Positions 47,101-52,000 of a DNA stretch of 64,000 bases are shown here, in pieces. Location of the stretch: positions 33,617,506 through 33,681,505 of the forward strand of contig OZ026603.1 of assembly GCA_964020085.1 (NCBI GenBank), in the 5' to 3' direction. The notes under the pieces were generated by a model. It was given only the letters and a program-made list of their open reading frames with translations. It was not told the DNA's origin and searched no databases. Numbering within the stretch: position 1 is the stretch's first letter; the number at the start of each line of letters is the position of its first letter. The stretch comes from Micromussa lordhowensis (lineage: Eukaryota; Cnidaria; Anthozoa; Scleractinia; Lobophylliidae). The position numbers were made by a program, and so were the translations under genes.

Positions 47101-48611
47101 AAAATTTTCCCGCTGAATCGTGGAGTATCTTTCTTGCTAACAACCAAAATGATTTCCCGAATTTCTATGGCTCACTGAAGTAAATTAAATTGAAAGTTTT
47201 CCTCGCAAGTACGATCGAGAAAAGTATCATGCAACGATGGCCGTGTAAGAACACACCAAAGTACCTCAGAAGCTGCCGTTCGCCGATTGGGCAGAATAAT
47301 ACAAAGGAATTTTCTGCCCAATCAGGAGCCAGCATTCGCCAAGCCGTTTGGAAATGGTCTGGTGAGAGTCGGTTCCCAGGGGCTCTTTCACACCTCCTTG
47401 TAAACTTTCGTGAAACCTTTCGTCGCGCCGATTTATTTTCCTCGCGCCCCCATTAACTGCCCCTGGGTCTCCGAGGATGAAGGTGATGCACAAAAATAAC
47501 AGCCAGAAAATTAAGATGATCATGGCGATGAAGTCTGCGTTTGCCTCTAAGACAGACAATTTAATAATGACAGACAGTTTAATAATAATGATGTGATGTA
47601 TATATGAAATAATTCATATTTGAGTTAAATAATAACACAGACAGTTTAATAATGAACTAGTACCTGACTCTGAGTCTCTGACAGGTAAAACAGTTGCTTG
47701 GGAGACAGTTGGTTTTGTTATTGACCTTGCAAGTGTTATACTTTTTTCAATCTGCATTGCTTCGCTGAGACAGTGTAGGAAGAAATTTGCAATATGCATA
47801 AATTATAAATAGCTCTAGATTTCAAAATTTTCTGGGGGGGGCATGCCCCCAGACCCCCTTGTGGCTCGCACCTTTGGTGTTCGATTCTGTGTCCCCCCCC
47901 CCCCAGTTTTTCCCCCTTGCTACAGCACTGCTTACCCTTCTATTCCCACCTACAGGCCTCCCTGGGAACAAAAATTACTAATATCGAAACAGGGTTGTTA
48001 TTGTTTTGCTGTAGTTATTGTTGTTGTGCTGGAGATTTGGTGATGGCTGACATAACATTTCCCTCAGCCATTATAGAAGAAATAATAAGTTCCATATATT
48101 TTACCTGTTTTGTAGTTTCTTTGCTGCTATCCAGTTTCAACAGTTCCTAACCAAAATTGATCAAATATACGCTTAAATACGCTTACTTTTTAAATGTTAA
48201 GCTCACTTCCTGTTTAATCTTTAGTAACAAATTAATAGTTCTGACTAACAATTAACACACTTTTTAACACAGATTTTTATTCTTAATATTTTACTTATTA
48301 ATGAAAGTACATAACTATTTGTCAGGATCAGCAATATTTCCTCCAATAGCTTCTCTGATCATGAAAGAAAACAAGCTAATCTTCTTTTCACCAAAAAGGT
48401 TATAGTTTCTTTATCAAACAAAAATAAATCCCAGCCAATCTTTTACAATGTGGATAGAAAATATCATTTCCACTTTCTAAGACATTCACTTAATGAATTT
48501 CAGATGCCTATGTTAACCTTTCTAAAACGTACCTTATTTAAGAAATCTTGAAGCTGATTTGAATATACCGCCATATCCATCCCAATGTGCTAAATCCGCC
48601 AATCTATCGAC
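12577..48611 (-). CDS. CLHC1: CLHC1-like gene (clathrin heavy chain linker domain-containing protein 1), exon-joined
   Basis: A long minus-strand gene assembled from exons whose splice borders and reading phases agree in every adjacent pair, except across two stretches with missing exons. Confirmed exons are 41840-41923, 41356-41459, 40989-41054, (gap), 36632-36652, 34172-34224, 33986-34040, 33661-33741, 32546-32630, 31890-32053, 30526-30585, 30253-30309, 29475-29539, 28791-28900, 28553-28593, 28356-28414 and 15332-15395. Exons 47664-47764 and 48533-48611 are probable 5' exons; 12577-12637 is tentative. The identification rests on residue patterns I recall from vertebrate CLHC1. These are a TSNAXIP1_N-like 'HSTYRDLLSRIK|VEYEDCIEA' segment, a coiled coil around 'RFVPKEMKGQL', the 'EAEFILEYIENFFE|LFEAG' to 'AALLAAHSPK|GVLRT' clathrin-linker-like part, and 'HWIAQDQ|LTLSEE'. 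Function is poorly known; a ciliary or vesicle role is inference. The intron from 15396 to 28355 contains a complete GPCR gene. Confidence 0.75.
13000..14500. other. Intron or intergenic stretch
   Basis: No exon recognised. It contains a 16-base poly-C run at about 14167-14182. Confidence 0.4.
14520..15221 (+). pseudogene. LINE (non-LTR retrotransposon) reverse transcriptase C-terminal remnant
   Basis: Broken frames read, in order, 'HIDYVVSKANRMIGSNKR', 'DDPKTLCTLYVGLI', then in other frames 'LERVQRRITNLIAKSDDPC'-like and 'SKITDFHSEADRFSLRS'-like pieces. This order (an 'LY.GLI.P.LEYG' block, then 'LE.VQRR.T.LI') is characteristic of the thumb and C-terminal region of LINE reverse transcriptases. 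Several frameshifts and stops make it dead. The 3' end is AT-rich with a 'taaataaatta' tail. Confidence 0.65.
15332..15395 (-). CDS. CLHC1: CLHC1-like gene, exon after the GPCR-containing intron
   Basis: 64 nt, phase 1 nt then 21 codons 'CKCGLMGLAEVVFQNVGASK(E)'. Acceptor gtttttcag, donor GAG|gttaat. It completes the split codon (AG|T) left by the 28356-28414 exon and matches the family segment around 'KCLALAQIVY'. Confidence 0.65.
15735..15959. mobile_element. MITE with 21-22-bp terminal inverted repeats
   Basis: The ends 'cacagaccggtctattttta' and 'taaaaatagacaggtctgtg' are inverted copies. The 225-bp element has no coding capacity. Confidence 0.7.
16141..16319. repeat. Degenerate tandem repeat, unit about 57 bp, three-plus copies
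   Basis: Each unit has 'aatgtcgcg..cagcctgcggt' followed by 'cccatgtg.ctacttttgac'. Confidence 0.75.
17424..17963. repeat. Diverged direct duplication (two units)
   Basis: 17424-17684 and 17753-17963 share ordered blocks: 'ggctatgagaattgat', 'tttgacgagaa.cgaccgc', 'tgtggcgggaaaa', 'atgggcac.ctaac/gca' and 'gggcgggaa.ttt'. Confidence 0.7.
18508..18643. mobile_element. Palindromic MITE ('gataacgctatccacc' type)
   Basis: The outer arms 'gttgttcgaaagg' and 'cctttgaacaac' enclose inverted 'aataacgctatccaccg' and 'cggtggatagcgttatcc' blocks. I recall this repeat type as widespread in anthozoan genomes. Confidence 0.8.
20057..20965 (-). CDS. Class A (rhodopsin-family) GPCR, intronless, nested in a CLHC1-like intron
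   Basis: A complete 302-residue receptor in one exon. Seven membrane segments carry the class hallmarks: GN in TM1 (Asn39), 'LALADLL' in TM2 (Asp67), DRY at 116-118, Trp144 in TM4, Pro177 in TM5, 'CWLP' (228-231) in TM6 and 'NPVIY' (266-270) in TM7, then a short basic tail. N-glycosylation sequons lie at Asn7, 10 and 11. There is no cysteine before TM3 or in the very short second extracellular loop (about 152-167), so the canonical disulfide is absent. That is typical of the MECA group (melanocortin, EDG, cannabinoid, adenosine) and of many cnidarian receptors. The ligand cannot be read from the sequence. The start is the first in-frame ATG; a second Met is at codon 4. It sits in the 13-kb intron 15396-28355 of the CLHC1-like gene, same strand. 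Confidence 0.88.
   Translation of the reverse strand: MENMAKNVSNNSTEDLSNIEATFLASVNVVFSLFGIIGNVVVLLVVARNRQLHTVTNIFISSLALADLLVCIVAQPMNAVFLYGLSPNPVYGMTRKTFSFVSMLASISNLAVLTIDRYIAIASPMHYQLKANFKSAFILLCLIWVISLGLGVPSGIIQSVQRITKYYTLALVVIIVPIYIRIYLIARRQARVITRQVEHIEKDLKKKSDRENIAAKTIGSVLSVFIFCWLPVIVISMIFRYSVANRLVRRALKWAQTLALCSSAVNPVIYSLKTQIFKKELKKLFPSTLRRNSWEDKPIALV
20966..26139. other. Intron sequence, no exon seen
   Basis: Part of the large CLHC1-like intron. I saw no recognisable exon or clear repeat with intact termini on either strand. Confidence 0.4.
26140..26402. mobile_element. MITE with 'CCCCATTCACACCAAC' ends
   Basis: The left end 'ccccattcacaccaacaagt' and right end 'agttggtgtgaatgggg' are inverted; 263 bp, non-coding. 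Confidence 0.8.
26780..27411. mobile_element. Non-autonomous DNA transposon with TTAA target duplication (family A)
   Basis: The termini GGTGATTCCCGGGT and ACTCGGGAATCACC are inverted repeats, and the 632-bp element is flanked on both sides by TTAA (26776-26779 and 27412-27415). Internal landmarks are 'gggggtcaccgtgct' (twice) and 'cgagcttagtttgaaggaaa', shared with the element at 31077. TTAA targeting is typical of piggyBac and Kolobok elements. No transposase frame. Confidence 0.8.
27939..28250 (+). mobile_element. tRNA-derived SINE (second family)
   Basis: A tRNA-like head (27939-28009) with an A box near 'tggcctcatgg' and B box 'ggttcgagccc' is followed by a conserved body with 'gttcttgggcaagacac' and 'gtgtataaatgggtacc'. 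The body looks like the deeply conserved animal SINE central domain (Nin-DC type), which is my recollection and not verified. A diverged copy lies at 56345. Confidence 0.75.
28356..28414 (-). CDS. CLHC1: CLHC1-like gene, exon
   Basis: 59 nt reading 'LTLSEEVGRLITDACRCPE' plus AG. Acceptor gtcaccag, donor AAAG|gtaagt. It follows the 28553-28593 exon in phase 0. Confidence 0.8.
28553..28593 (-). CDS. CLHC1: CLHC1-like gene, 41-nt exon
   Basis: Completes a split Gly codon and reads 'RKDLLTHWIAQDQ'. Acceptor tttttatag, donor CAG|gtaaag. Confidence 0.8.
28791..28900 (-). CDS. CLHC1: CLHC1-like gene, exon
   Basis: 110 nt, starting with the last base of a split codon, reading 'CVLVAYWEALLPTVATGCKK' and then 16 more residues ending 'KCVLEK' plus G. 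Acceptor gtatttttcag, donor AAAG|gtgcgt. Confidence 0.8.
29475..29539 (-). CDS. CLHC1: CLHC1-like gene, exon
   Basis: 65 nt reading 'GVLRTMETLEKFKEYDAAHS(G)' plus AG. It continues '..AAHSPK' of the previous exon to give the SPKGVLRT clathrin-linker signature. Its acceptor (29540-29541) lies 4 bp from the edge of a 305-bp tandem duplication. Confidence 0.85.
29545..30160. repeat. Recent tandem duplication, 305-bp unit, two copies
   Basis: 29545-29849 is repeated almost identically at 29850-30160 (the second copy has a small 'tcagtccc'-type internal expansion). Each unit includes a degenerate CAGC/CAGT tract. It is intronic in the CLHC1-like gene, starting immediately upstream of an exon. Confidence 0.9.
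30253..30309 (-). CDS. CLHC1: CLHC1-like gene, exon
   Basis: 57 nt reading 'LFEAGKVEHAALLAAHSPK', phase 0 at both ends. Acceptor cttttcag, donor AAG|gtaaac. It resembles the clathrin heavy chain linker pattern 'G.YE.AA..AA.SPKG'. Confidence 0.85.
30526..30585 (-). CDS. CLHC1: CLHC1-like gene, exon
   Basis: 60 nt reading 'DPTKDREAEFILEYIENFFE', phase 0 at both ends. It directly extends '..AEDD' of the 31890-32053 exon, matching the family's acidic-DP junction. Confidence 0.85.
31077..31653. mobile_element. Non-autonomous DNA transposon, family A, second copy
   Basis: The ends GGTAATTCC and GGAATTACC are inverted. The flanks are TTGA (left, probably a mutated TTAA) and TTAA (right). It shares 'gg.tcaccgtgctcattt' and 'cgagcttagtttgagggaaa' with the element at 26780. 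Confidence 0.75.
31890..32053 (-). CDS. CLHC1: CLHC1-like gene, largest exon
   Basis: 164 nt: two bases completing Ala, then 54 codons starting 'FLMTRVVNVLIEDEMFEERT' and ending 'ASPYPIMAEDD'. Acceptor gtgactgtag, donor GAT|gtaagt. Confidence 0.85.
32546..32630 (-). CDS. CLHC1: CLHC1-like gene, exon
   Basis: 85 nt reading 'ENKTKRGSRIVGKIAAALRE' then 'TTRTMEEA' plus G. Acceptor acgtattag, donor GCAG|gtaata. Helical and charged, probably coiled coil. Confidence 0.8.
32704..33560. repeat. Foldback of about 860 bp with (CGAA)n/(TTCG)n microsatellite arms
   Basis: The left arm 32704-32940 and right arm 33179-33560 are inverted copies. Outer blocks share 'aaacatgtataaacagaaaa', the middle blocks are complementary tetranucleotide arrays, and inner blocks share 'aacctttattttgaaac'-like and 'ggggtcgttt' sequences. 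The spacer is about 238 bp. The arms differ in length mainly through microsatellite expansion. Frames here encode meaningless Val-Arg-Ser-Phe repeats. Confidence 0.85.
33661..33741 (-). CDS. CLHC1: CLHC1-like gene, exon
   Basis: 81 nt, phase 0 at both ends, 27 codons beginning 'VVKEALLTKRDELKLKIVAT'. Acceptor gattgtag, donor ATG|gtaagt. Coiled-coil character. Confidence 0.85.
33986..34040 (-). CDS. CLHC1: CLHC1-like gene, exon
   Basis: 55 nt: completes a split Arg codon, then 'FVPKEMKGQLFNRLQERE'. Acceptor cgactgcag, donor GAG|gtgagt. Confidence 0.85.
34172..34224 (-). CDS. CLHC1: CLHC1-like gene, exon
   Basis: 53 nt reading 'LADLQSKVAMVKHENET' plus AG. Acceptor cgttttag (a second AG 4 bp downstream is an alternative), donor CCAG|gtaaat. 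Confidence 0.75.
34426..34765 (+). mobile_element. tRNA-headed SINE, tandem (one truncated, one complete copy)
   Basis: Same family as 8352-8948. A 5'-truncated copy begins 'gaagccctgattt'; a full tRNA head follows at 34615, and a partial third body ends near 34765. Confidence 0.8.
34615..34686 (+). tRNA. tRNA-Thr(AGT)-like sequence (SINE head or pseudogene)
   Basis: 72 nt with perfect acceptor, D and T stems. The anticodon loop CCAGTAT gives AGT, again with C at position 33. Two base changes separate it from the copies at 8.4-8.7 kb. Confidence 0.5.
34868..35041. mobile_element. Palindromic MITE
   Basis: The arms 'gaccatttccgagttacct' and 'ggtaattcggaaatggcc' enclose inverted 'gcctctctttcaaagcgagg' and 'ctcgctttgagaaagaggc' blocks. 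Confidence 0.85.
35042..36631. other. Intron sequence, no exon accepted
   Basis: A segment near 35.88-35.94 kb has splice-like borders but fits no phase, so I left it out. No intact repeat was recognised. Confidence 0.4.
36632..36652 (-). CDS. CLHC1: CLHC1-like gene, 21-nt microexon
   Basis: Reads 'AGEIIVQ' in phase 0. It has a strong acceptor (tttttttgtttcag) and donor (CAG|gtacgt), and matches the phase of the next exon (LADLQ). Confidence 0.65.
36957..37053 (+). repeat. G-rich heptamer array (TGGGTCG)n
   Basis: About thirteen units of TGGGTCG and variants. Runs of GGG at 7-nt spacing have G-quadruplex potential. Confidence 0.9.
37893..37985 (-). repeat. Heptamer array in opposite orientation, (CGACCCA)n
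   Basis: Same heptamer as 36957-37053 but on the other strand, about 840 bp away. Confidence 0.9.
38787..39950. repeat. Tandem repeat (about 70 bp) split by a transposon
   Basis: Units containing 'actgccgagccaaacgagcc' and 'gctaaatatatgaac' occur four times at 38787-39030 and resume at 39899. The interruption is the TIR element at 39031-39898. Confidence 0.8.
39031..39898. mobile_element. 868-bp TIR element (cut-and-paste type, non-autonomous)
   Basis: The ends CAGGGCTCAAAATAA and TTATTTTGAGCCCTG are inverted, with subterminal 'ccggtca'/'tgaccgg' motifs. The element interrupts a tandem repeat and is flanked by TATAT on both sides (a 5-bp duplication, slightly ambiguous because the target is AT-rich). 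CAGGG ends suggest a hAT-like element, but hAT duplications are usually 8 bp. No transposase frame. Confidence 0.85.
40003..40835. repeat. Diverged direct duplication, period about 620 bp
   Basis: 40003-40215 and 40625-40835 share 'gacaattaatcgtcca', 'tcgctttacag..aggtaaatcaaa' and 'tgttgttcgtggc' blocks in order. A further diverged pair links 38495-38800 and 40325-40590. Confidence 0.65.
40815..40895. repeat. Three tandem copies of a 25-bp unit
   Basis: The unit 'ggcgcaatgcattctggtaa' with short A-rich linkers. Confidence 0.85.
40989..41054 (-). CDS. CLHC1: CLHC1-like gene, exon
   Basis: 66 nt completing split Arg, reading 'IVKKRADELELKVGLLKIIN(Q)' plus AG. Acceptor tttctggacag, donor AAAG|gtttgt. 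Coiled coil. The next exon, needed before 36652, was not found. Confidence 0.8.
41356..41459 (-). CDS. CLHC1: CLHC1-like gene, exon (TSNAXIP1_N-like)
   Basis: 104 nt, 34 codons starting 'VEYEDCIEAMERGQREAVYL', ending 'LEPETI' plus AG. Acceptor cttttag, donor TCAG|gtgata. Confidence 0.85.
41840..41923 (-). CDS. CLHC1: CLHC1-like gene, exon (TSNAXIP1_N-like)
   Basis: 84 nt, phase 0, reading 'DRYCVHKVCFERLIDEHSTY' then 'RDLLSRIK'. Acceptor tggattctag, donor AAG|gtatgc. It resembles the family's 'YR.VFDKVIEH...YK..L..IK' segment. Confidence 0.85.
42285..42345. mobile_element. Small palindromic repeat
   Basis: The arms 'ctctttgggctcgtcac' and 'gtgacaaacccaaagag' are inverted, with a short spacer. 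Confidence 0.7.
42490..42670. repeat. Degenerate tandem repeat, unit about 65 bp, three copies
   Basis: Each copy starts 'c.aatcctattt' or 'ccctcctatttt' and contains 'gacagggcttgg'- or 'gcagggaatggg'-like blocks. Confidence 0.6.
43041..43524 (-). repeat. 484-bp repeat, inverted copy A
   Basis: Inverted and nearly identical to 46995-47478. It contains a hairpin 'gattgggcagaa' / 'ttctgcccaatc' with a 15-nt loop. Both copies carry the same 88-codon open frame; I do not recognise that product and it may be chance. Confidence 0.85.
43527..43655. mobile_element. Small MITE inserted beside repeat copy A
   Basis: The termini 'tgtcctcgtgtaccggtaca' and 'tgtatcggtacaccaggaca' are inverted. The segment is absent at the matching place next to copy B. 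Confidence 0.6.
44163..44315. mobile_element. Palindromic MITE
   Basis: The arms 'aacaattattgaactcggtt' and 'aacctcgtccaataattgtt', with inner 'atatcgtgatttgtcagtg' inverted, meet at 'tcagccttcggcttcgg'. Confidence 0.85.
44338..44579 (+). pseudogene. 3' remnant of a GIY-YIG retroelement (Penelope-like)
   Basis: The frame ends 'NWNLLLYKEAYHIKRSTPFL' then 'NNGLKASRELRLFS' and a stop. The 'LL.KEA.HIK...P.LN.GLKASREL.LF' ending is the C-terminal part of GIY-YIG endonuclease domains carried by Penelope-like elements, common in corals. The reverse transcriptase part is missing. Confidence 0.55.
44338..44778. repeat. Near-perfect 106-bp inverted repeat around a GIY-YIG element tail
   Basis: The arms 44338-44443 and 44673-44778 differ at one position and are separated by 229 bp. 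Both arms encode 'SNCIVTKLDRQQMQGN' in opposite directions. Confidence 0.9.
45133..45964. mobile_element. Non-autonomous DNA transposon with TTAA target duplication (family B)
   Basis: The termini GGTGTCTCCATAGGGTT and AACCCTATTGAGCCACC are inverted. TTAA at 45129-45132 and 45965-45968. Subterminal GC-rich 'gagcgcgcgc' / 'ggcgcgcgct'. No transposase seen in 832 bp. Confidence 0.8.
46586..46620. repeat. (GACA)n tract
   Basis: Four or more GACA units followed by 'gaactttatttt', similar to a reversed SINE or RTE tail. Confidence 0.6.
46995..47478 (+). repeat. 484-bp repeat, inverted copy B
   Basis: Partner of copy A; same hairpin and same 88-codon frame with one residue changed. Confidence 0.85.
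47664..47764 (-). CDS. CLHC1: Probable 5' coding exon of the CLHC1-like gene
   Basis: 101-nt exon with a strong acceptor (ttcctacactgtctcag) and donor CAG|gtacta. From ATG at 47757 it reads 'MQIEKSITLARSITKPTVSQ' then 'ATVLPVRDSES', resembling the family's 'AVLPP..CRSD' N-terminus. It ends in phase 1; the next exon, before 41923, was not found. Confidence 0.5.
48533..48611 (-). CDS. CLHC1: 5'-most exon of the CLHC1-like gene (UTR or alternative start)
   Basis: 79-nt segment with acceptor tgtttttttag and donor AAG|gtacgt. An ATG at 48580 would give 'MDMAVYSNQLQDFLNK', ending in phase 0. That does not fit the phase of 47664-47764, so it is either noncoding or used with a different second exon. 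Confidence 0.4.
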
Positions 48612-48989
48612 CTAAAAAAACATATAATTAGCACAATTTGTTTTCAGTCGTGTTCCAGCAGGCTAAAAGATTGCTTCCGTTATTAACGATTTCGAAGAAA
48701 CTGAAAAATTTTCAAGCGGTTTAGGGGTAAATCCTCACGGACGCAGACCCGCTCTAATCGCTTCAGCATAAATTTCCTTTTCTCCGCGCGTTTCCATCGT
48801 TACCATTGCTTGCGTCAAATTACGCGCGGATTGGACACCATTCGTCCCCAGTCCTACTCGAAAATTTGCACTGTCGTGCTGTCGTGAGTTGTCGGACTGA
48901 TCCAACATGGCGGAGAGTTTGGAGAATGGTTGAGTTCGTTTGGCTGGTAGGAACATTGTAAAAGGAATGATTTATTGAGCATAGAAGCC
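48612..48989. promoter_or_regulatory. Compact divergent promoter region between CLHC1-like and PHKA
   Basis: Only about 380 bp separate the CLHC1-like 5' exon (minus) from the PHKA start (plus). The interval is GC-richer than its surroundings and carries 'ccaacatggcggagag' at 48902-48917, a good match to the YY1-type AANATGGCGG element. No TATA box is evident. Confidence 0.5.
48907..48933 (+). promoter_or_regulatory. Short upstream ORF before PHKA
   Basis: ATG GCG to TGA, eight codons (MAESLENG), 57 bp before the PHKA start. It matters only if the transcript begins upstream of it, which is not visible here. Confidence 0.3.
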
Positions 48990-49067
48990 ATGAGGGCCCG
49001 AAGTAACTCGATCGTTCGTCTGGACTGGTATCACAGTCTTGTTAACCGCACTATTTTGGATTTCCAG
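48990..49067 (+). CDS. PHKA: PHKA exon 1
   Basis: 26 codons from the initiator ATG, ending CAG|gtttgt. The '[11 protein letters not shown]' start fixes the choice of ATG. Confidence 0.9.
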
Positions 49068-52000
49068 GTTTGTATATAAGCTTCTATGCTTATCCAAGGA
49101 CGACGTTCAGTCCGACGGCCTGTTACTTGTTTTGGTTGAGATTAGCTTGTTTTTATGATGAATAAGTAAGGCATTTATCCGGATCATTTTTTCGTTTGTC
49201 CTCCACCGGTGTTATTTGACGCAAATCAAACTTTGCAGTGCATCATATCCCAACAAATGTCAACCATATTGTCGCGCAAAGTACTTGACACGAATAACCT
49301 TCAGCTCTCTTACGTGCGTGTTTGTTTAGTCAAAGTCGCGGTATTAACACCTTGGTATCATGACGATCCCGACATGAACAATATCTATGTTCCACGTAAC
49401 TTGTTGAAACAAAGAGTTTGTTTGTATAATTATGTAACAGTTGACAATTTTGAATAACAAAGAGAATTAGATGTCGGTGTTTGTGAAGAAACGATCAATA
49501 TCGCTAGAAGTAAGCTTACATAAGTTTTGATTTCACGTCATGAATACTTTCTTGTGTAATAACATAAATGTACAATGTACTTATATTTCCGTTAGAATAT
49601 GTACACCTGTGCTATAAAAACCCAGAAACAGCTTGGGAGAACCCAGAAAAGCCTTATCTTATGATCAACAAGCTCAAGCAGATAAACAATATATTTGTAT
49701 TATTTTGTAAGCTTATATCTATGCATTTTATTGCACAGTGACCTATATTAAATTGTGTTACTCTGCTCTCTATTCTACTTGTGTTTTGGATCAGTGCTTA
49801 CTTTTGTAAATGAATTTTTCAAAGTTGTCAATACCTGTGACGCAAATAGAACTCATTGGGAACACTTGTACATGTACGTAGCCAAACAAACAATAAGTAA
49901 AAATGTATCAATTTTGTATCTTGAAAGAAAAGCTATAGAGAAGTCATGTATGCTGTACATTTAAGATGTCTAATTTGTTATATATTGTGTGAACCAACAC
50001 AGGACCCGGTAACAGGGCTCTTACCACCAAAAATAAACTGGGAGACATACAAATCAGGATCCAGTGAGTGTAAGGATGCTTGGGTTCGGGACAATGTCTA
50101 TAGTATTCTGGCTGTGTGGGGTCTGTCCCTGGCATACAACAAGAATGCTGATATGGATGAGGACAGAGCAAGGGCACATGAACTTACTCAGGCAAGATAA
50201 ACTGAAAAGCAATTTATTATGGACATCGTGCAATATATGTATACATGTACTGTTAGCTATCAGTGTTCTCCGTAGGCACCATGCACTAGCCCTCAATGTG
50301 CCAACTACATTGTTCTTTTAGATAAATAAGATTTTTTTCAAGGAAAAAATTTAACTTCGAAAAAATCTTAAAGTTTTCTATACCTTTTCCTTACTTCTCC
50401 AGGCTAAAAATCATTTGTAATTTAGCTGAAAGCGTTTACTAAAGAGCATTTGAAATTTCACCAAAAGCATTTGCAACAAACTCAGTGTATATTGTTTGCG
50501 TCTTATCTACATTATTTAAATCTAAAGTTGTATAAATTTTTGTTTCACAGAAAACACTTCAGTGGTACTTACTTTTTCACTTTTGCTATTTGTAGGCTGT
50601 TGTGAAGTGTATGAGAGGATTGTTGCTCTGTATGATGAGACAGGTACTTTTTGGTTTAATACAAACATGTATGTGAGCCTTATTTCAAATGCAGTAGTGT
50701 GGAACAAAGTGAAATACCTAGATCTGGTTGTAATGTGAGGTAGAAACACACAGTTTTAAGTTTGACCAACATCCATCTTCATTTGTGAACACAAATGAAC
50801 CGATAGTCAGTGTGATATAAAAGAGAACTTGCTACCAGTTCGCAGATCTGGTTGTGCAGTGGTAATGAATCAGTGTTAACTTGTCTTCAGGTTAACAAGG
50901 TTGAGAAGTTCAAGAGATCACAAGCAAAAGAAGATGCTTTGCATGCCAAATACAACTTAAGTGAGTCTTTGCAAGTTGCTTTTATAGTGGTTACACACAA
51001 TATTCTATTCTGTGCTATTATTTTAATCTTTTACAGCAAATTAAGCATGCAATTGAGAACTATTTTGAATATTTACAACAAACTGGTTTAATTGACCTCA
51101 ATTTTAACGTGCTGACTCCTGGAGCTTTTTGCCAAAACCACATTTTTTGACAGTTTTGAGATTTTTAGCCTGGAAATGGGCCAAATTAGCTCCAATCTAT
51201 TCAAAATGACAGCATTTCTTTCCACTAGTGCTATGTTTTATGACATTTTTGCTTGGGTATGCGCAGAAATTAAAATTTTGTCTTTGGACGAGAGAGTGAC
51301 CTACACTCAAGCTTTTCAGTTTGTTTTTTTCTCGCCTTTCCTTTTTCTCCTTTTCTTATCTGTTTGCAGAGTGATTGTCCTTCTACTGGGCTTGCTTCCA
51401 GTTCAAACATTTCTGAGAGAAAGCATCATAAGATGGGCGATTTTTACTGTGAAGTAGCTAAGTGTAGGCACAGGAAATTTTGTTTCTTTTACTCATATTT
51501 CTGGGCATTTTCGTGTGTATACATGTATCTCAGGCTCCATTATCTGAACACTCTGATCTGGGTATCAATTTGGAAAGATCTTTTCCTCCTGCAGAACTTG
51601 AGTATTGATGATGCCTTTTTTGGTCAAAGGGGATGATGTCAGAAGTGGAACATTAAGGCCAGTGCTGGTCACGGCTGGTTACAGCCGACACAGGAGTCAT
51701 TGGGTTAATTCATACATTTACATCCTTAAAATCTTCAATGTAAACATAATTATTGAGCATGTACATATACAGAGTATATAAAGTGTAGATCTCTACAAGC
51801 TTGCCTCATGTAAAAAGGAAACGAAATACAATGGAATACACCAAATTTAACATGCACATGTACATGTATTTCTCAGTTTTATTGTATTTATATAATTTTA
51901 AATGTGTATTATGTTTATTTGTTTGTTGCTTCACACAGACTATTAGCTTTTCATTGTTTTGTGGTTTCTCATGGAAAGTTTGTATTCTTCAGTAATCATA

